NCBI GenBank assembly: GCA_902762565.1
Contig: CACWOS010000028.1
Span: 1 to 41,568, forward strand
DNA length: 41,568 nt
Source of the DNA: an uncultured Prevotellaceae bacterium
GTDB lineage: Bacteria > Bacteroidota > Bacteroidia > Bacteroidales > Bacteroidaceae
Direction: 5' to 3'
Made by a program: the position numbers and the translations under genes. Every line of letters begins with the position of its first letter. Within the stretch, counting starts at the first letter, position 1. Below the pieces are notes generated by a model. It saw only the letters and a program-made list of their open reading frames with translations, did no database searches and was not told where the DNA came from. Below, one piece after another: positions 1 through 5,853 of this stretch.

Positions 1-51
1 AAATAGAAATCAGAAAAATATTTTGTGAAATCTTAAAAAACCTTACTTTAA

Positions 52-99
52 CAGACTCATAATCTGGAGGTCCCAGGTTCAAGCCCTGGCTGGTCCACA
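52..99 (+). tRNA. 3' half of a tRNA-Met(CAU), truncated copy
   Basis: The sequence folds as the right half of an elongator-type tRNA. The anticodon arm is CAGA/TCTG around loop CTCATAA (anticodon CAT, 58-60), the T-arm is CCAGG/CCTGG around TTCAAGC (73-89), and the 3' acceptor strand is CTGGTCC with discriminator A97. The matching 5' acceptor strand (GGACCAG) and the D-arm are absent from 1-51. Identity to a tRNA appears to stop at base 52, because the outermost anticodon-stem pair is broken (A51 opposite G67). This is not a functional tRNA. It resembles the displaced 3' fragment left when an element integrates into a tRNA gene, with the intact copy expected to the left of the window. Confidence 0.85.
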
Positions 100-103
100 T
101 GAG

Positions 104-139
104 AAATCCGCAACCTCTCTTTTTGGAGATTGCGGATTT
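104..139 (+). terminator. Hairpin just after the tRNA fragment
   Basis: Arms 104-117 and 126-139 pair over 14 positions with one mismatch, around a T-rich loop. It probably terminated the original tRNA transcript. It could also insulate the leftward smalltalk gene that ends at 164. Confidence 0.6.
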
Positions 140-163
140 AGTGTGTCTAACAAGTTTCCCTGT

Positions 164-277
164 TCAGATGGCTAGCGGACCGTGGCCCATGCATGACGCT
201 GTTCCGAGGGCAGTCAGGGCTGCCGTGAGGATTGATACGATGACCTGAATAATGGTCTTCCAAGTCTCCTTCTTCAT
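164..277 (-). CDS. Smalltalk protein (37 aa)
   Basis: The leftward ORF encodes 37 residues beginning MKKETWKTIIQVIVSILTA and containing GTASCMG. This is the pattern of the Bacteroidetes smalltalk protein family: a charged start, one hydrophobic helix (about residues 8-24), then a lipobox-like ASC. The helix suggests a membrane peptide or a tiny lipoprotein, and no molecular function is known to me. It lies 79 bases downstream of the HU-like gene on the same strand, the arrangement in which smalltalk genes are usually seen, so the two are probably co-transcribed. An AT-rich repeat fills the gap. The gene is too short for ordinary ORF callers and is recognised from its sequence. Confidence 0.8.
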   Translation of the reverse strand: MKKETWKTIIQVIVSILTAALTALGTASCMGHGPLAI

Positions 278-288
278 AGCTCTTAATA

Positions 289-332
289 ATCAAATTTCAA
301 ATTTCAATTTTCAATTTTCAAATTTCAATTTA
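289..332 (-). repeat. AATTGAA/AAATTTGA leader repeat upstream of smalltalk
   Basis: Read leftward, this stretch is a run of imperfect ATTGAAA and ATTTGAA units directly before the smalltalk start. It resembles the 7-bp AATTGAA leaders in front of four genes at 29107-37746, but is less regular. Confidence 0.6.
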
Positions 333-356
333 AAGAGGCGCCCGTAAGCGCACTCT

Positions 357-908
357 TTAATCTCCGTCGTCTGGCTCGATTTCCGTGTCGCCGCCTACAG
401 GCAGAGGACTGCCGCCGTTGCCACCATTCTCGGTGCCACCCTGCGATGGACTGTTCTCGCTCTCCTCAATCTCGCCGCTGTCGCCAGAGGTCACGCGCTT
501 CAGCACGTTGCCGTCCTCGTCCAGACAGGTGATTTGGATGGAGGTGTTCTTCAGCTCGTCCTTCACGTCCACCGATGGGGTGAACACGATGCGGCGGGTA
601 CTGATGAGGCTGGTCTTCACGTCGTCCAGCTGCTCTACTGCCTTCGAGCGTACGCCGAAGCGCATGGTTCCCAGTCCAGGCAGAGGTACGCTGTGACCCT
701 CGGTAGCCCACGCGCGGATGACTTCGCCAGCTGCGTCCCAAGCCGCTTTGATGACGCCTGCGCTGATGCCGCTGTGGGTGGCGGCCTCGCTGAATACCTT
801 CTTCTCGGTGAGCGACGTGTACAGTTCAGGACGCATCACGAACTTCTTCACTCCCGGATTCTTGCCGATTTTAAGCACTCGGCGCTGTGCAATGACTCGT
901 ATTGCCAT
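357..908 (-). CDS. HU/IHF-like DNA-binding protein
   Basis: This 183-aa protein begins MAIRVIAQRRVLKIG and continues with the helical segment and the PLPGLGTMRFGVRSKAVE strand typical of the Bacteroidetes HU-like proteins that accompany smalltalk genes. The HU-like fold spans about residues 1-130. The remainder is a low-complexity acidic and glycine-rich tail ending in PDDGD. It is expected to bind and bend DNA in the cytoplasm; target and purpose are unknown. Its start is fixed by the ATG at 906-908. A leftward promoter at 1100-1131 would give a leader of roughly 185 bases. Families of this kind are linked to mobile or repeated modules with primases and cell-wall amidases, which fits the primase module further right. 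Confidence 0.8.
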   Translation of the reverse strand: MAIRVIAQRRVLKIGKNPGVKKFVMRPELYTSLTEKKVFSEAATHSGISAGVIKAAWDAAGEVIRAWATEGHSVPLPGLGTMRFGVRSKAVEQLDDVKTSLISTRRIVFTPSVDVKDELKNTSIQITCLDEDGNVLKRVTSGDSGEIEESENSPSQGGTENGGNGGSPLPVGGDTEIEPDDGD

Positions 909-1099
909 AGTCTAGTTTAATTTTTGTGTTGTTTGTTTGTAAATAAAAATGTTAACTCTCTCGTTGTCGCCTGAATGGGCTTCGCAAGCGTGCTGTTAAG
1001 GAAAACAATTGCTACGATTAATGCGCGCAATTTCTAGATTTAATTCTCGCAATTTTTACCCTTAATGACCACTGTCTCTACCCCTTCGTTTTGACAATG

Positions 1100-1131
1100 C
1101 AAAGGTACGAAATTTTCATGGCGTTTCCAAA
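1100..1131 (-). promoter_or_regulatory. Bacteroidetes promoter for HU-like gene
   Basis: Leftward, TTTG (1131-1128) is followed after 20 bases by TACCTTTG (1107-1100), matching the -33/-7 consensus of the primary Bacteroidetes sigma factor. The expected start of transcription is near 1093. Confidence 0.65.
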
Positions 1132-1192
1132 TCCGACGCGCTCTGTAGTGTGAAAATCTGTTAAACCCTGTCGCTTTCTCAGTTTGTCCCAA

Positions 1193-1214
1193 TGCCACAT
1201 TGCCACTTTGCCAC
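1193..1214 (+). repeat. Three 8-bp iterons (TGCCAC)
   Basis: TGCCAC starts at 1193, 1201 and 1209, an exact 8-bp period with spacers AT and TT. The same core returns in the opposite orientation at 1339-1368. Confidence 0.8.
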
Positions 1215-1247
1215 ATTAAGCATCTGCCGAATATGCACACTTATGCT

Positions 1248-1285
1248 TTATAATAATATTATATTATAATATAATATTATTATAA
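1248..1285. repeat. Perfect 38-bp AT-only palindrome
   Basis: Bases 1248-1266 are the exact reverse complement of 1267-1285, with no unpaired centre and only A and T. It can extrude as a cruciform or be a DNA-unwinding or dyad-binding site. It is not followed by a T-run in either direction, so a simple terminator is less likely. Confidence 0.9.
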
Positions 1286-1338
1286 TTATATTACCCTCTT
1301 TTTCTCGCCATTCTTTGCACATTTTCCACCTCCTTATT

Positions 1339-1368
1339 GTGGCAAAGTGGCAAAGTGGCGTTGTGGCG
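1339..1368 (-). repeat. Four inverted 8-bp iterons (GTGGC)
   Basis: GTGGCA starts at 1339 and 1347, and GTGGCG at 1355 and 1363, again with an 8-bp period. These are the reverse complement of the TGCCAC units at 1193-1214, so the AT palindrome sits between two opposed arrays. Confidence 0.8.
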
Positions 1369-1421
1369 GGATAAATTCCGAATAATTTGCCCCAATCTTC
1401 GAATTTTACCATTTTTCTTTG

Positions 1422-1429
1422 TACCTTTG
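1422..1429 (+). promoter_or_regulatory. -7 box (TACCTTTG) for nuclease gene
   Basis: This is a perfect TAnnTTTG, with transcription expected to start near 1436. The -33 element is weak (TTCG at 1398-1401). The box decides the start codon of the next gene: an in-frame TTG at 1419 lies before the transcription start, so the ATG at 1455 is used. Confidence 0.55.
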
Positions 1430-1454
1430 CAAGCTGTTAGCAGAAAACGTTAAG

Positions 1455-2003
1455 ATGAAGAGTGACATACGACAGGAACTATTGGAACTTCAGGTCCTAC
1501 AAGGTCTTGACTTTGTAAGACAGTTGAAGTTGATTGTATCTCGCAAGGAGTTCCGTCCGCTTGACACCGATCCTGAGATATTTCTGGTTGGTGGCAAGGA
1601 TGATGCCGACTATCCTCGTCTTCTTGATGCTGCCAGAAAAGCAGTTGCACTTGGCTACCGTGTCTATATGCTGCCAAATCCGCATGGCATTCGTACTGCT
1701 GATTTCATTTTTGAGCGGAAAGGCGTTTACAGGATGTACGACCTGAAAACAGTACACGGCAAGAGTTCCGTTGACACTCAGCTTCTCGATTCCATTGGCC
1801 AGGCCAACCGCATACTGCTTAATATGACCTCTGATTATAATCCACGTACCCTTGCCAAAGATATACGTCGCTATTTCGAACGGAATGCCAATGCCGTAGA
1901 GGTGCTGATAATGAAAGGGACACGCCCCATTTCTGTTATCCGAGAGGACACCCTTGGCCAGTCGTACATCAGGAACTTTATGATGAAGTACAGACAAAAA
2001 TAA
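1455..2003 (+). CDS. CdiA-C-like PD-(D/E)XK nuclease, stand-alone
   Basis: This 182-aa protein has a C-terminal half that looks like the PD-(D/E)XK fold of the CdiA C-terminal tRNase toxins. The acidic D83 (in RTADFIFE) is followed by D96-L-K98 (YDLKTVHGKSS), then helices and a final strand (VEVLIMKGTRP). The N-terminal 70 residues (coiled or helical, then DPEIFLVGGKDDADYPRLLD) have no recognised role. There is no signal peptide, secretion repeat or delivery domain, so the protein is probably cytoplasmic and not a contact-dependent toxin in itself. No immunity protein is visible next to it. Downstream lies a candidate convergent small RNA. Alternatives are a restriction-like or tRNA-repair-type nuclease. 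Fold assignment is moderate and substrate is unknown. Confidence 0.55.
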   Translation: MKSDIRQELLELQVLQGLDFVRQLKLIVSRKEFRPLDTDPEIFLVGGKDDADYPRLLDAARKAVALGYRVYMLPNPHGIRTADFIFERKGVYRMYDLKTVHGKSSVDTQLLDSIGQANRILLNMTSDYNPRTLAKDIRRYFERNANAVEVLIMKGTRPISVIREDTLGQSYIRNFMMKYRQK

Positions 2004-2028
2004 AGAGCTATCGCAGAACGACGGCTCT
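2004..2028 (-). terminator. Terminator hairpin of the small RNA
   Basis: AGAGC (2004-2008) pairs with GCTCT (2024-2028), with a short inner stem TCG/CGA. On the minus strand it is followed by a T-rich tract. It may also act weakly on the rightward nuclease transcript. Confidence 0.5.
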
Positions 2029-2104
2029 CTATAAAATTGGGCAGTATCGATAAAGCCTTACCCCACGCGGGATTCTACCCGGATAGCCAGAACATACATT
2101 CTGA
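2004..2104 (-). ncRNA. Candidate ~100-nt convergent small RNA
   Basis: A well-formed leftward promoter (2110-2140) would start a transcript near 2104. That RNA contains CAGAA/TTCTG and CGGG/CCCG hairpins and ends in an AGAGC/GCTCT hairpin (2004-2028) followed leftward by TTTATTTTTG. No ORF of useful length lies within it. The terminator abuts the stop codon of the nuclease gene at 2001-2003, so read-through would be antisense to that gene. The family is unrecognised. Both ends and the internal stems are seen in the sequence; expression is inferred. Confidence 0.45.
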
Positions 2105-2109
2105 CGGTG

Positions 2110-2140
2110 CAAAGATAGGCATTATTTCTGAAAGTTCCAA
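2110..2140 (-). promoter_or_regulatory. Leftward promoter of the small RNA
   Basis: TTGG (2140-2137), a 19-base spacer and TATCTTTG (2117-2110) read leftward. The 19-base spacing matches several other promoters in this window. Confidence 0.6.
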
Positions 2141-2201
2141 GTTTTTTAGCGATTATTTTAAGCTTTTTGAGAAAAACCGACTATATTCGATAACTTTTTC
2201 G

Positions 2202-2209
2202 TAACTTTG
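2202..2209 (+). promoter_or_regulatory. -7 box (TAACTTTG) of the restriction operon
   Basis: This TAnnTTTG box lies about 70 bases before the first possible start of the operon. No clear -33 element is visible. A short hairpin TTGCC/GGCAA (2222-2242) lies in the leader and could be an operator. Confidence 0.5.
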
Positions 2210-2277
2210 CAACGGCTGATGTTGCCTATTCAATTTTGGCAATGATAACAGCGACATATTGGAATAAGAAAAAAGTT

Positions 2278-2346
2278 ATGGCAAAGACATATACTCCATC
2301 AGAGTTCCTAAAGGAGAAGAAGCTTCGCGAGATACGCGTGGAGTAA
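2278..2346 (+). CDS. Possible 22-aa leader peptide
   Basis: ATG at 2278 opens a 22-codon frame (MAKTYTPSEFLKEKKLREIR then VE). It ends 13 bases before the next gene and is preceded by an A-rich stretch (AAGAAAAAAG) suitable for initiation. It is highly charged. It could be a real micropeptide, a leader that couples translation, or the remnant of a longer gene. It is too short to judge from sequence alone. Confidence 0.3.
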   Translation: MAKTYTPSEFLKEKKLREIRVE

Positions 2347-2359
2347 TTAAGAAGACTAT

Positions 2360-2788
2360 ATGACAATGGAAGCAAATGGGTGTAAATACAGCAGACGAAA
2401 AGCTATGGAGAAACTCCAAAAATGGGAGGCTTATGGCTTAGGGTTTAACGCCGATTATGATGTCGACGGTTATGTCTGTATAGGTTCAGATGTGTCTCTA
2501 TATGATACGGAGGATATTGCAGAATTTGTCATGAACACGCCACCACCTCCAAGCGGACCGCATTATTTTGAGATGTCACTGAATGACCGATTGGAATTTG
2601 GCTATTCGGGGAGACCATATATCTTTTCATCTGAATATAGAACCTTCATTGAGCAATTTCCCAAATATGAGAAAAGTTTCTTGAAGCGTAAATCAACCTA
2701 TACGTTTCGTAAACGTAGCATGAAGGCTCTTAGCCAATATATTGACTATATTAGAAAAGAGGATGGGTGGCTTATTATTGATGGGTAG
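2360..2788 (+). CDS. Unknown protein, first main gene of RM operon
   Basis: This 142-aa protein has no fold I recognise. It begins MTMEANGCKYSRRKAMEKL and has an acidic, tyrosine-rich middle (NADYDVDGYVCIGSDVSLYD), a proline run (PPPPSGP) and a basic region near residue 110 (KRKSTYTFRKRS). There is no signal peptide or membrane segment. It is followed 24 bases later by another small unknown gene and then by the endonuclease, all on one strand with short gaps, so it is probably part of the restriction-modification operon. A regulator or accessory role would be a guess; no helix-turn-helix is obvious. Confidence 0.7.
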   Translation: MTMEANGCKYSRRKAMEKLQKWEAYGLGFNADYDVDGYVCIGSDVSLYDTEDIAEFVMNTPPPPSGPHYFEMSLNDRLEFGYSGRPYIFSSEYRTFIEQFPKYEKSFLKRKSTYTFRKRSMKALSQYIDYIRKEDGWLIIDG

Positions 2789-2812
2789 ATAAAAAATAAA
2801 TGCAAATTCTAA

Positions 2813-3106
2813 ATGACAAGAAAGAACATAAAGAAACAACCTCAACAATTGGATCTATTCCAACTGCAACAGGAATATCCTAAGGAGATAGTCCAAAATC
2901 TGAGTCAAGAAATTGATTTGGAAGACTTGGATGTTTCTAAGAATGTACTTATATGCAACGTCAAAAAGGACAATACCAGACATTTCCTGAATGGTACTGC
3001 CAAGATTTACTATACAGGCAAGAAGTTTCCATCAACAGTGGCTCTCAACAAACTATTTTATTTCATGCCCAACATTAGTAAGCAACGAATAAGAGTCGTA
3101 TTATAA
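2813..3106 (+). CDS. Small unknown protein in RM operon
   Basis: This 97-aa protein has a basic, glutamine-rich start (MTRKNIKKQPQQLDLFQLQQ) and a compact C-terminal part containing NGTAKIYYTGKKFPSTVALN and ending KQRIRVVL. No family is recognised. It lies 25 bases before the GIY-YIG endonuclease. Size, charge and position would suit a controller or accessory protein of the restriction system, but this is inference from context. Confidence 0.65.
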   Translation: MTRKNIKKQPQQLDLFQLQQEYPKEIVQNLSQEIDLEDLDVSKNVLICNVKKDNTRHFLNGTAKIYYTGKKFPSTVALNKLFYFMPNISKQRIRVVL

Positions 3107-3131
3107 TTTACGTTAATCTAAAGAATAAGTT

Positions 3132-3758
3132 ATGCAGGTAAAATTTGACCGTTCCAAGCATGTGTTTCACTCTGATGCATTTGCGGAGATCATCAAGGAC
3201 ACAATTCGGTTCTTCAATGGTACTCCTGTACATCAACTACCACCGCCAGAAAACTTTATTGGTGCAGGAGTATATGCACTTTACTACATTGGTAAAAGCA
3301 CTCTATACAAATATCTGTATGAGGCAAACCGAATCAGTTTTGAGCAGCCTATATATGTAGGCAAAGCAGTTCCCCGAGGTTGGAGGCAAGCTCGGCTGCA
3401 AGAGGCTGCAAATGAGCTTTACGCCAGACTAAATGACCATGAAAACAGCATCACACAGACAAGAAATCTCCGTATAGAAGATTTCCGATGTCGTTTCATG
3501 ATACTCGAAGATGCAGCAGCTGATATGATAGGAACAGTAGAGGCATCTCTTATTCGACAGTACAAACCTATCTGGAACTCATGTATTGATGGCTTTGGCA
3601 ACCACGACCCAGGAAGTGGCCGATACAATCAGGCAAAGTCTGATTGGGATATTTTGCATCCAGGTCGTAGTTGGGCTATTAAACTAAAAGGCGTGCATCC
3701 AACTGAAAAAGAAATAAAGGAGAAAGCATTGGCATACTATGGCAGCAACATTGAATAG
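3132..3758 (+). CDS. Eco29kI-family GIY-YIG type II restriction endonuclease
   Basis: This 208-aa cytoplasmic nuclease carries the full active-site set of the Eco29kI family: Y48 in GVYALYY, Y75 in IYVGK, R99 and H103 in YARLNDHENSI, E137 in GTVEASLI and N149 in PIWNS. The spacings track the known Eco29kI residues as I recall them (Y49, Y76, R104, H108, E142, N154). Eco29kI cuts CCGCGG; this relative probably recognises the same or a related site, which cannot be proved from sequence. The C-terminal loop NHDPGSGRYNQAKSDW is also family-like. The 3' end overlaps the methyltransferase start by 20 bases, so the two are translationally linked. Confidence 0.9.
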   Translation: MQVKFDRSKHVFHSDAFAEIIKDTIRFFNGTPVHQLPPPENFIGAGVYALYYIGKSTLYKYLYEANRISFEQPIYVGKAVPRGWRQARLQEAANELYARLNDHENSITQTRNLRIEDFRCRFMILEDAAADMIGTVEASLIRQYKPIWNSCIDGFGNHDPGSGRYNQAKSDWDILHPGRSWAIKLKGVHPTEKEIKEKALAYYGSNIE

Positions 3759-4875
3759 TATAGAAATTTTTTCTGGAGCAGGAGGCCTTGCCAAAGGACT
3801 GGAATTGGCAGGAACGAAGCATCAGGCATTTATAGAATGGAATGCTGATGCGTGTAACACGTTGCGGATGAACTACAATAAAGATATCATCTTCCAAGGT
3901 GATGTGCGTGATTTTTCGTTTGAGGCCTATAAAGATAAAGGGGTGGACATCATTGCAGGAGGCCCTCCTTGTCAGCCATTCTCACTTGGTGGGAAAGCCA
4001 AAGGGAATGACGATGAGCGAGACATGTTTCCGGCCGCCATCTCAGCCATCCGAACCTTACTCCCTAAAGCTTTTATCTTCGAGAATGTGAAGGGGTTGCT
4101 TAGAGAATCCTTTGCAGAATACTTCCACTTTATAATTCTACAACTGACCTATCCAGAAGAACTGTTAATGTCCGATAATTGGAAAGAGAATTTTTTGACG
4201 CTTCAATCCATTGACAAAGAACATAAATATGATGGTGTAAAGTATGATGTAACTTTCCAACTTGTGAATGCAGCTGACTATGGTGTGCCTCAGAAGCGAG
4301 AGCGCGTTATTATTGTTGGATTCCGCAGTGATCTGAAAGTGAAGTGGACGTTCCCAGAACCGACACATAGTGAGGAATCTTTGCTTTGGGATAAATACGT
4401 TACGGGAGATTACTGGAATCGTCATCACATAGAGAATCCTGCAAATCAACAAACCTACCAGATAATTCGTAATCAGTTGATGGAACGCTATAGTATCTGG
4501 CCACCAGAATTGAAGCCGTGGAGGACAATGCGCGATGCATTTGAAGGTCTTGGTGAGCCAAATGGGCATGGAGAGCATAGTTTGCGTGAGGGGGCAAGAA
4601 CCTATCCTGGGCATACAGGTAGCGATATCGATGAACCATCCAAGACTATTAAGGCTGGTGGTCATGGGGTGCCGGGAGGAGAGAATACTGTTCGTTTGGC
4701 TGACGGTTCAATTCGCTACCTCTCCGTACTTGAAGCCAAAAGAATTCAAACATTCCCAGATGACTATATCATTACTGGAGCATGGGGTGAAGCTATGCGC
4801 CAATTGGGGAATGCAGTTCCTGTTCATTTAGCTTATATAATTGGTAATTCCGTATTGAAAGCTGTAACCGTGTAA
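3739..4875 (+). CDS. DNA (cytosine-5) methyltransferase, Eco29kI-type
   Basis: This 378-aa protein has the C5-methyltransferase motifs in order: motif I FSGAGGLAKG (11-20) for AdoMet, motif IV GGPPCQPFS with catalytic C78, motif VI ENV (115-117), motif VIII QKRERV (185-190) and motif X GNAVP (357-361). The variable region between about 200 and 335 should set target recognition. It protects host DNA from the endonuclease whose gene it overlaps. The ATG at 3739 gives a normal N-terminus just before motif I. Next comes a nuclease-like gene starting 9 bases after its stop. Confidence 0.93.
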   Translation: MAATLNSIEIFSGAGGLAKGLELAGTKHQAFIEWNADACNTLRMNYNKDIIFQGDVRDFSFEAYKDKGVDIIAGGPPCQPFSLGGKAKGNDDERDMFPAAISAIRTLLPKAFIFENVKGLLRESFAEYFHFIILQLTYPEELLMSDNWKENFLTLQSIDKEHKYDGVKYDVTFQLVNAADYGVPQKRERVIIVGFRSDLKVKWTFPEPTHSEESLLWDKYVTGDYWNRHHIENPANQQTYQIIRNQLMERYSIWPPELKPWRTMRDAFEGLGEPNGHGEHSLREGARTYPGHTGSDIDEPSKTIKAGGHGVPGGENTVRLADGSIRYLSVLEAKRIQTFPDDYIITGAWGEAMRQLGNAVPVHLAYIIGNSVLKAVTV

Positions 4876-4884
4876 TTGAAGAAA

Positions 4885-5526
4885 ATGAATATTAATTCCA
4901 AGCACATAATAGATATCTCTCTTTCTGATGGGAAGAGTTTCTCATATAATATTGTCAACAAGATATCGGATATTCCATTCGAGGAAATGGTCAAGGAACT
5001 TGCATCGCTTGCTTTGTATGGCACTGGGGTTGAAATCATCTTACAGCGCGACTTGAACACTCTCATCAAAGCCAACGAACTGGCCAACGAACCGCGAGAT
5101 ATAAGTTGGCTCAAAGAACAAATAAAGTCCAACATCTTTGATTTATATGGTATTCTGACGATTGATGACAAGAAATACTGTTTCGGCTGTGTGCAGGCAA
5201 AGACAAGTATTCGAGACCGTGTAACACGCGACCGCGAACCGTCAATCCACGCTATGCAGTCATTCTTCTGGAGTGTCGTTTTTGTCCTTGATGGCGATTT
5301 TCTGCGCCTGCCCAAGTTCGTGAGTATGATTAACGGTGGCTCAGAAGAGTTTCGCGAAAATGGTTGGCATGGCATGTATGTATTGTCTGTCAAAGAAACG
5401 AATCAACGTATTTATCCGCTCAACATGGATTTTGAGATATTTAAGAATCATGCTTTACAGGCTGCTGAACAGTGGCAGAAACGCCGCCAGTGGTTTGACA
5501 GCAAATGGATGGCATGTGATATGTAG
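4885..5526 (+). CDS. PD-(D/E)XK-like nuclease, probable second REase of the RM operon
   Basis: The ATG at 4885 gives 213 residues; an in-frame TTG at 4876 is less likely. The centre has D86 in FDLYGIL, a hairpin, then CVQAKTSIRDRVTRDREPS with Q104-A-K106. The pattern D...(E/Q)xK followed by TSxRDR is a common signature of PD-(D/E)XK type II restriction enzymes, in which the K-T-S-x-R-D-R segment follows the catalytic lysine. No membrane or secretion signal is visible. It follows the methyltransferase by 9 bases and so belongs to the same operon. It may be a second endonuclease guarded by the same methyltransferase, a specificity partner or a decayed enzyme. Fold is moderate confidence; target unknown. 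Confidence 0.6.
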   Translation: MNINSKHIIDISLSDGKSFSYNIVNKISDIPFEEMVKELASLALYGTGVEIILQRDLNTLIKANELANEPRDISWLKEQIKSNIFDLYGILTIDDKKYCFGCVQAKTSIRDRVTRDREPSIHAMQSFFWSVVFVLDGDFLRLPKFVSMINGGSEEFRENGWHGMYVLSVKETNQRIYPLNMDFEIFKNHALQAAEQWQKRRQWFDSKWMACDM

Positions 5527-5534
5527 GTGATTGA

Positions 5535-5771
5535 TTATTGGCCAGATAAGTTTGAGAGTGGCGAGGCTTTAAAGTAGGGATTGTCGTTTAATTCTTCCGT
5601 ATAGGCCTGCATAATGTTTTGCCGTTGATGAATTCTGGCATCAGCCTTGCTGTTATTGCATTTTCTGACGGCGGAGTTCTCTGCTGAGGACTCCATTTCT
5701 TGATTGTCAGAGTTGTTTCTATGTACACAAAAGGAACGGTTCTTTTTGTGTACTATTATTGTTTTTTCCAT
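5535..5771 (-). CDS. Possible 78-aa unknown protein
   Basis: A leftward frame starting MEKTIIVHKKNRSFC encodes a polar, histidine- and asparagine-rich protein with no recognised motif. Its first codons run through the GTACACAAAA hairpin (5723-5753), and no leftward TAnnTTTG promoter lies in front of it. It fills most of the 327-base gap between the restriction operon and the next operon. It could be a real small convergent gene or chance; the hairpin inside it argues for caution. Confidence 0.3.
   Translation of the reverse strand: MEKTIIVHKKNRSFCVHRNNSDNQEMESSAENSAVRKCNNSKADARIHQRQNIMQAYTEELNDNPYFKASPLSNLSGQ
5723..5753. repeat. GTACACAAAA inverted repeat, left copy
   Basis: GTACACAAAA (5723-5732) pairs with TTTTGTGTAC (5744-5753). 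The inner GAAC/GTTC extends it to a near-perfect 31-bp dyad. The same arms recur at 7392-7419, and the two copies enclose the genes at 5854-7391. Confidence 0.85.
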
Positions 5772-5803
5772 AGTTAGTCGGCTAATATATGCTGGAATTT
5801 TTG

Positions 5804-5811
5804 TACCTTTG
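5804..5811 (+). promoter_or_regulatory. -7 box (TACCTTTG) of two-gene operon
   Basis: A TAnnTTTG box lies 42 bases before the ATG at 5854. No good -33 is seen at the usual distance. The dyad at 5723-5753 lies about 50 bases upstream and could bind a regulator. Confidence 0.55.
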
Positions 5812-5853
5812 CAGGCTAATATGAGAAAATATAATCGAAGGAATTAGAAGAGT

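Larger units (their letters stand above)
909..1454. other. Divergent intergenic region with iterons and palindrome
   Basis: I see no convincing gene in these 546 bases. They contain the leader and promoter of the HU-like gene, three TGCCAC iterons, a 38-bp AT palindrome, four inverted GTGGC iterons and the promoter of the nuclease gene at 1455. The combination resembles an origin or partition-like control region more than an ordinary spacer. Confidence 0.6.

Noticed and set aside
1040-1240. 66-codon leftward frame upstream of the HU-like gene
   Set aside because: It covers the HU promoter and the iterons and has no plausible protein features.
1248-1285. AT palindrome as a bidirectional terminator
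   Set aside because: It lies between divergent promoters, not at gene ends, and is not followed by a T-run, so termination is not the best reading.
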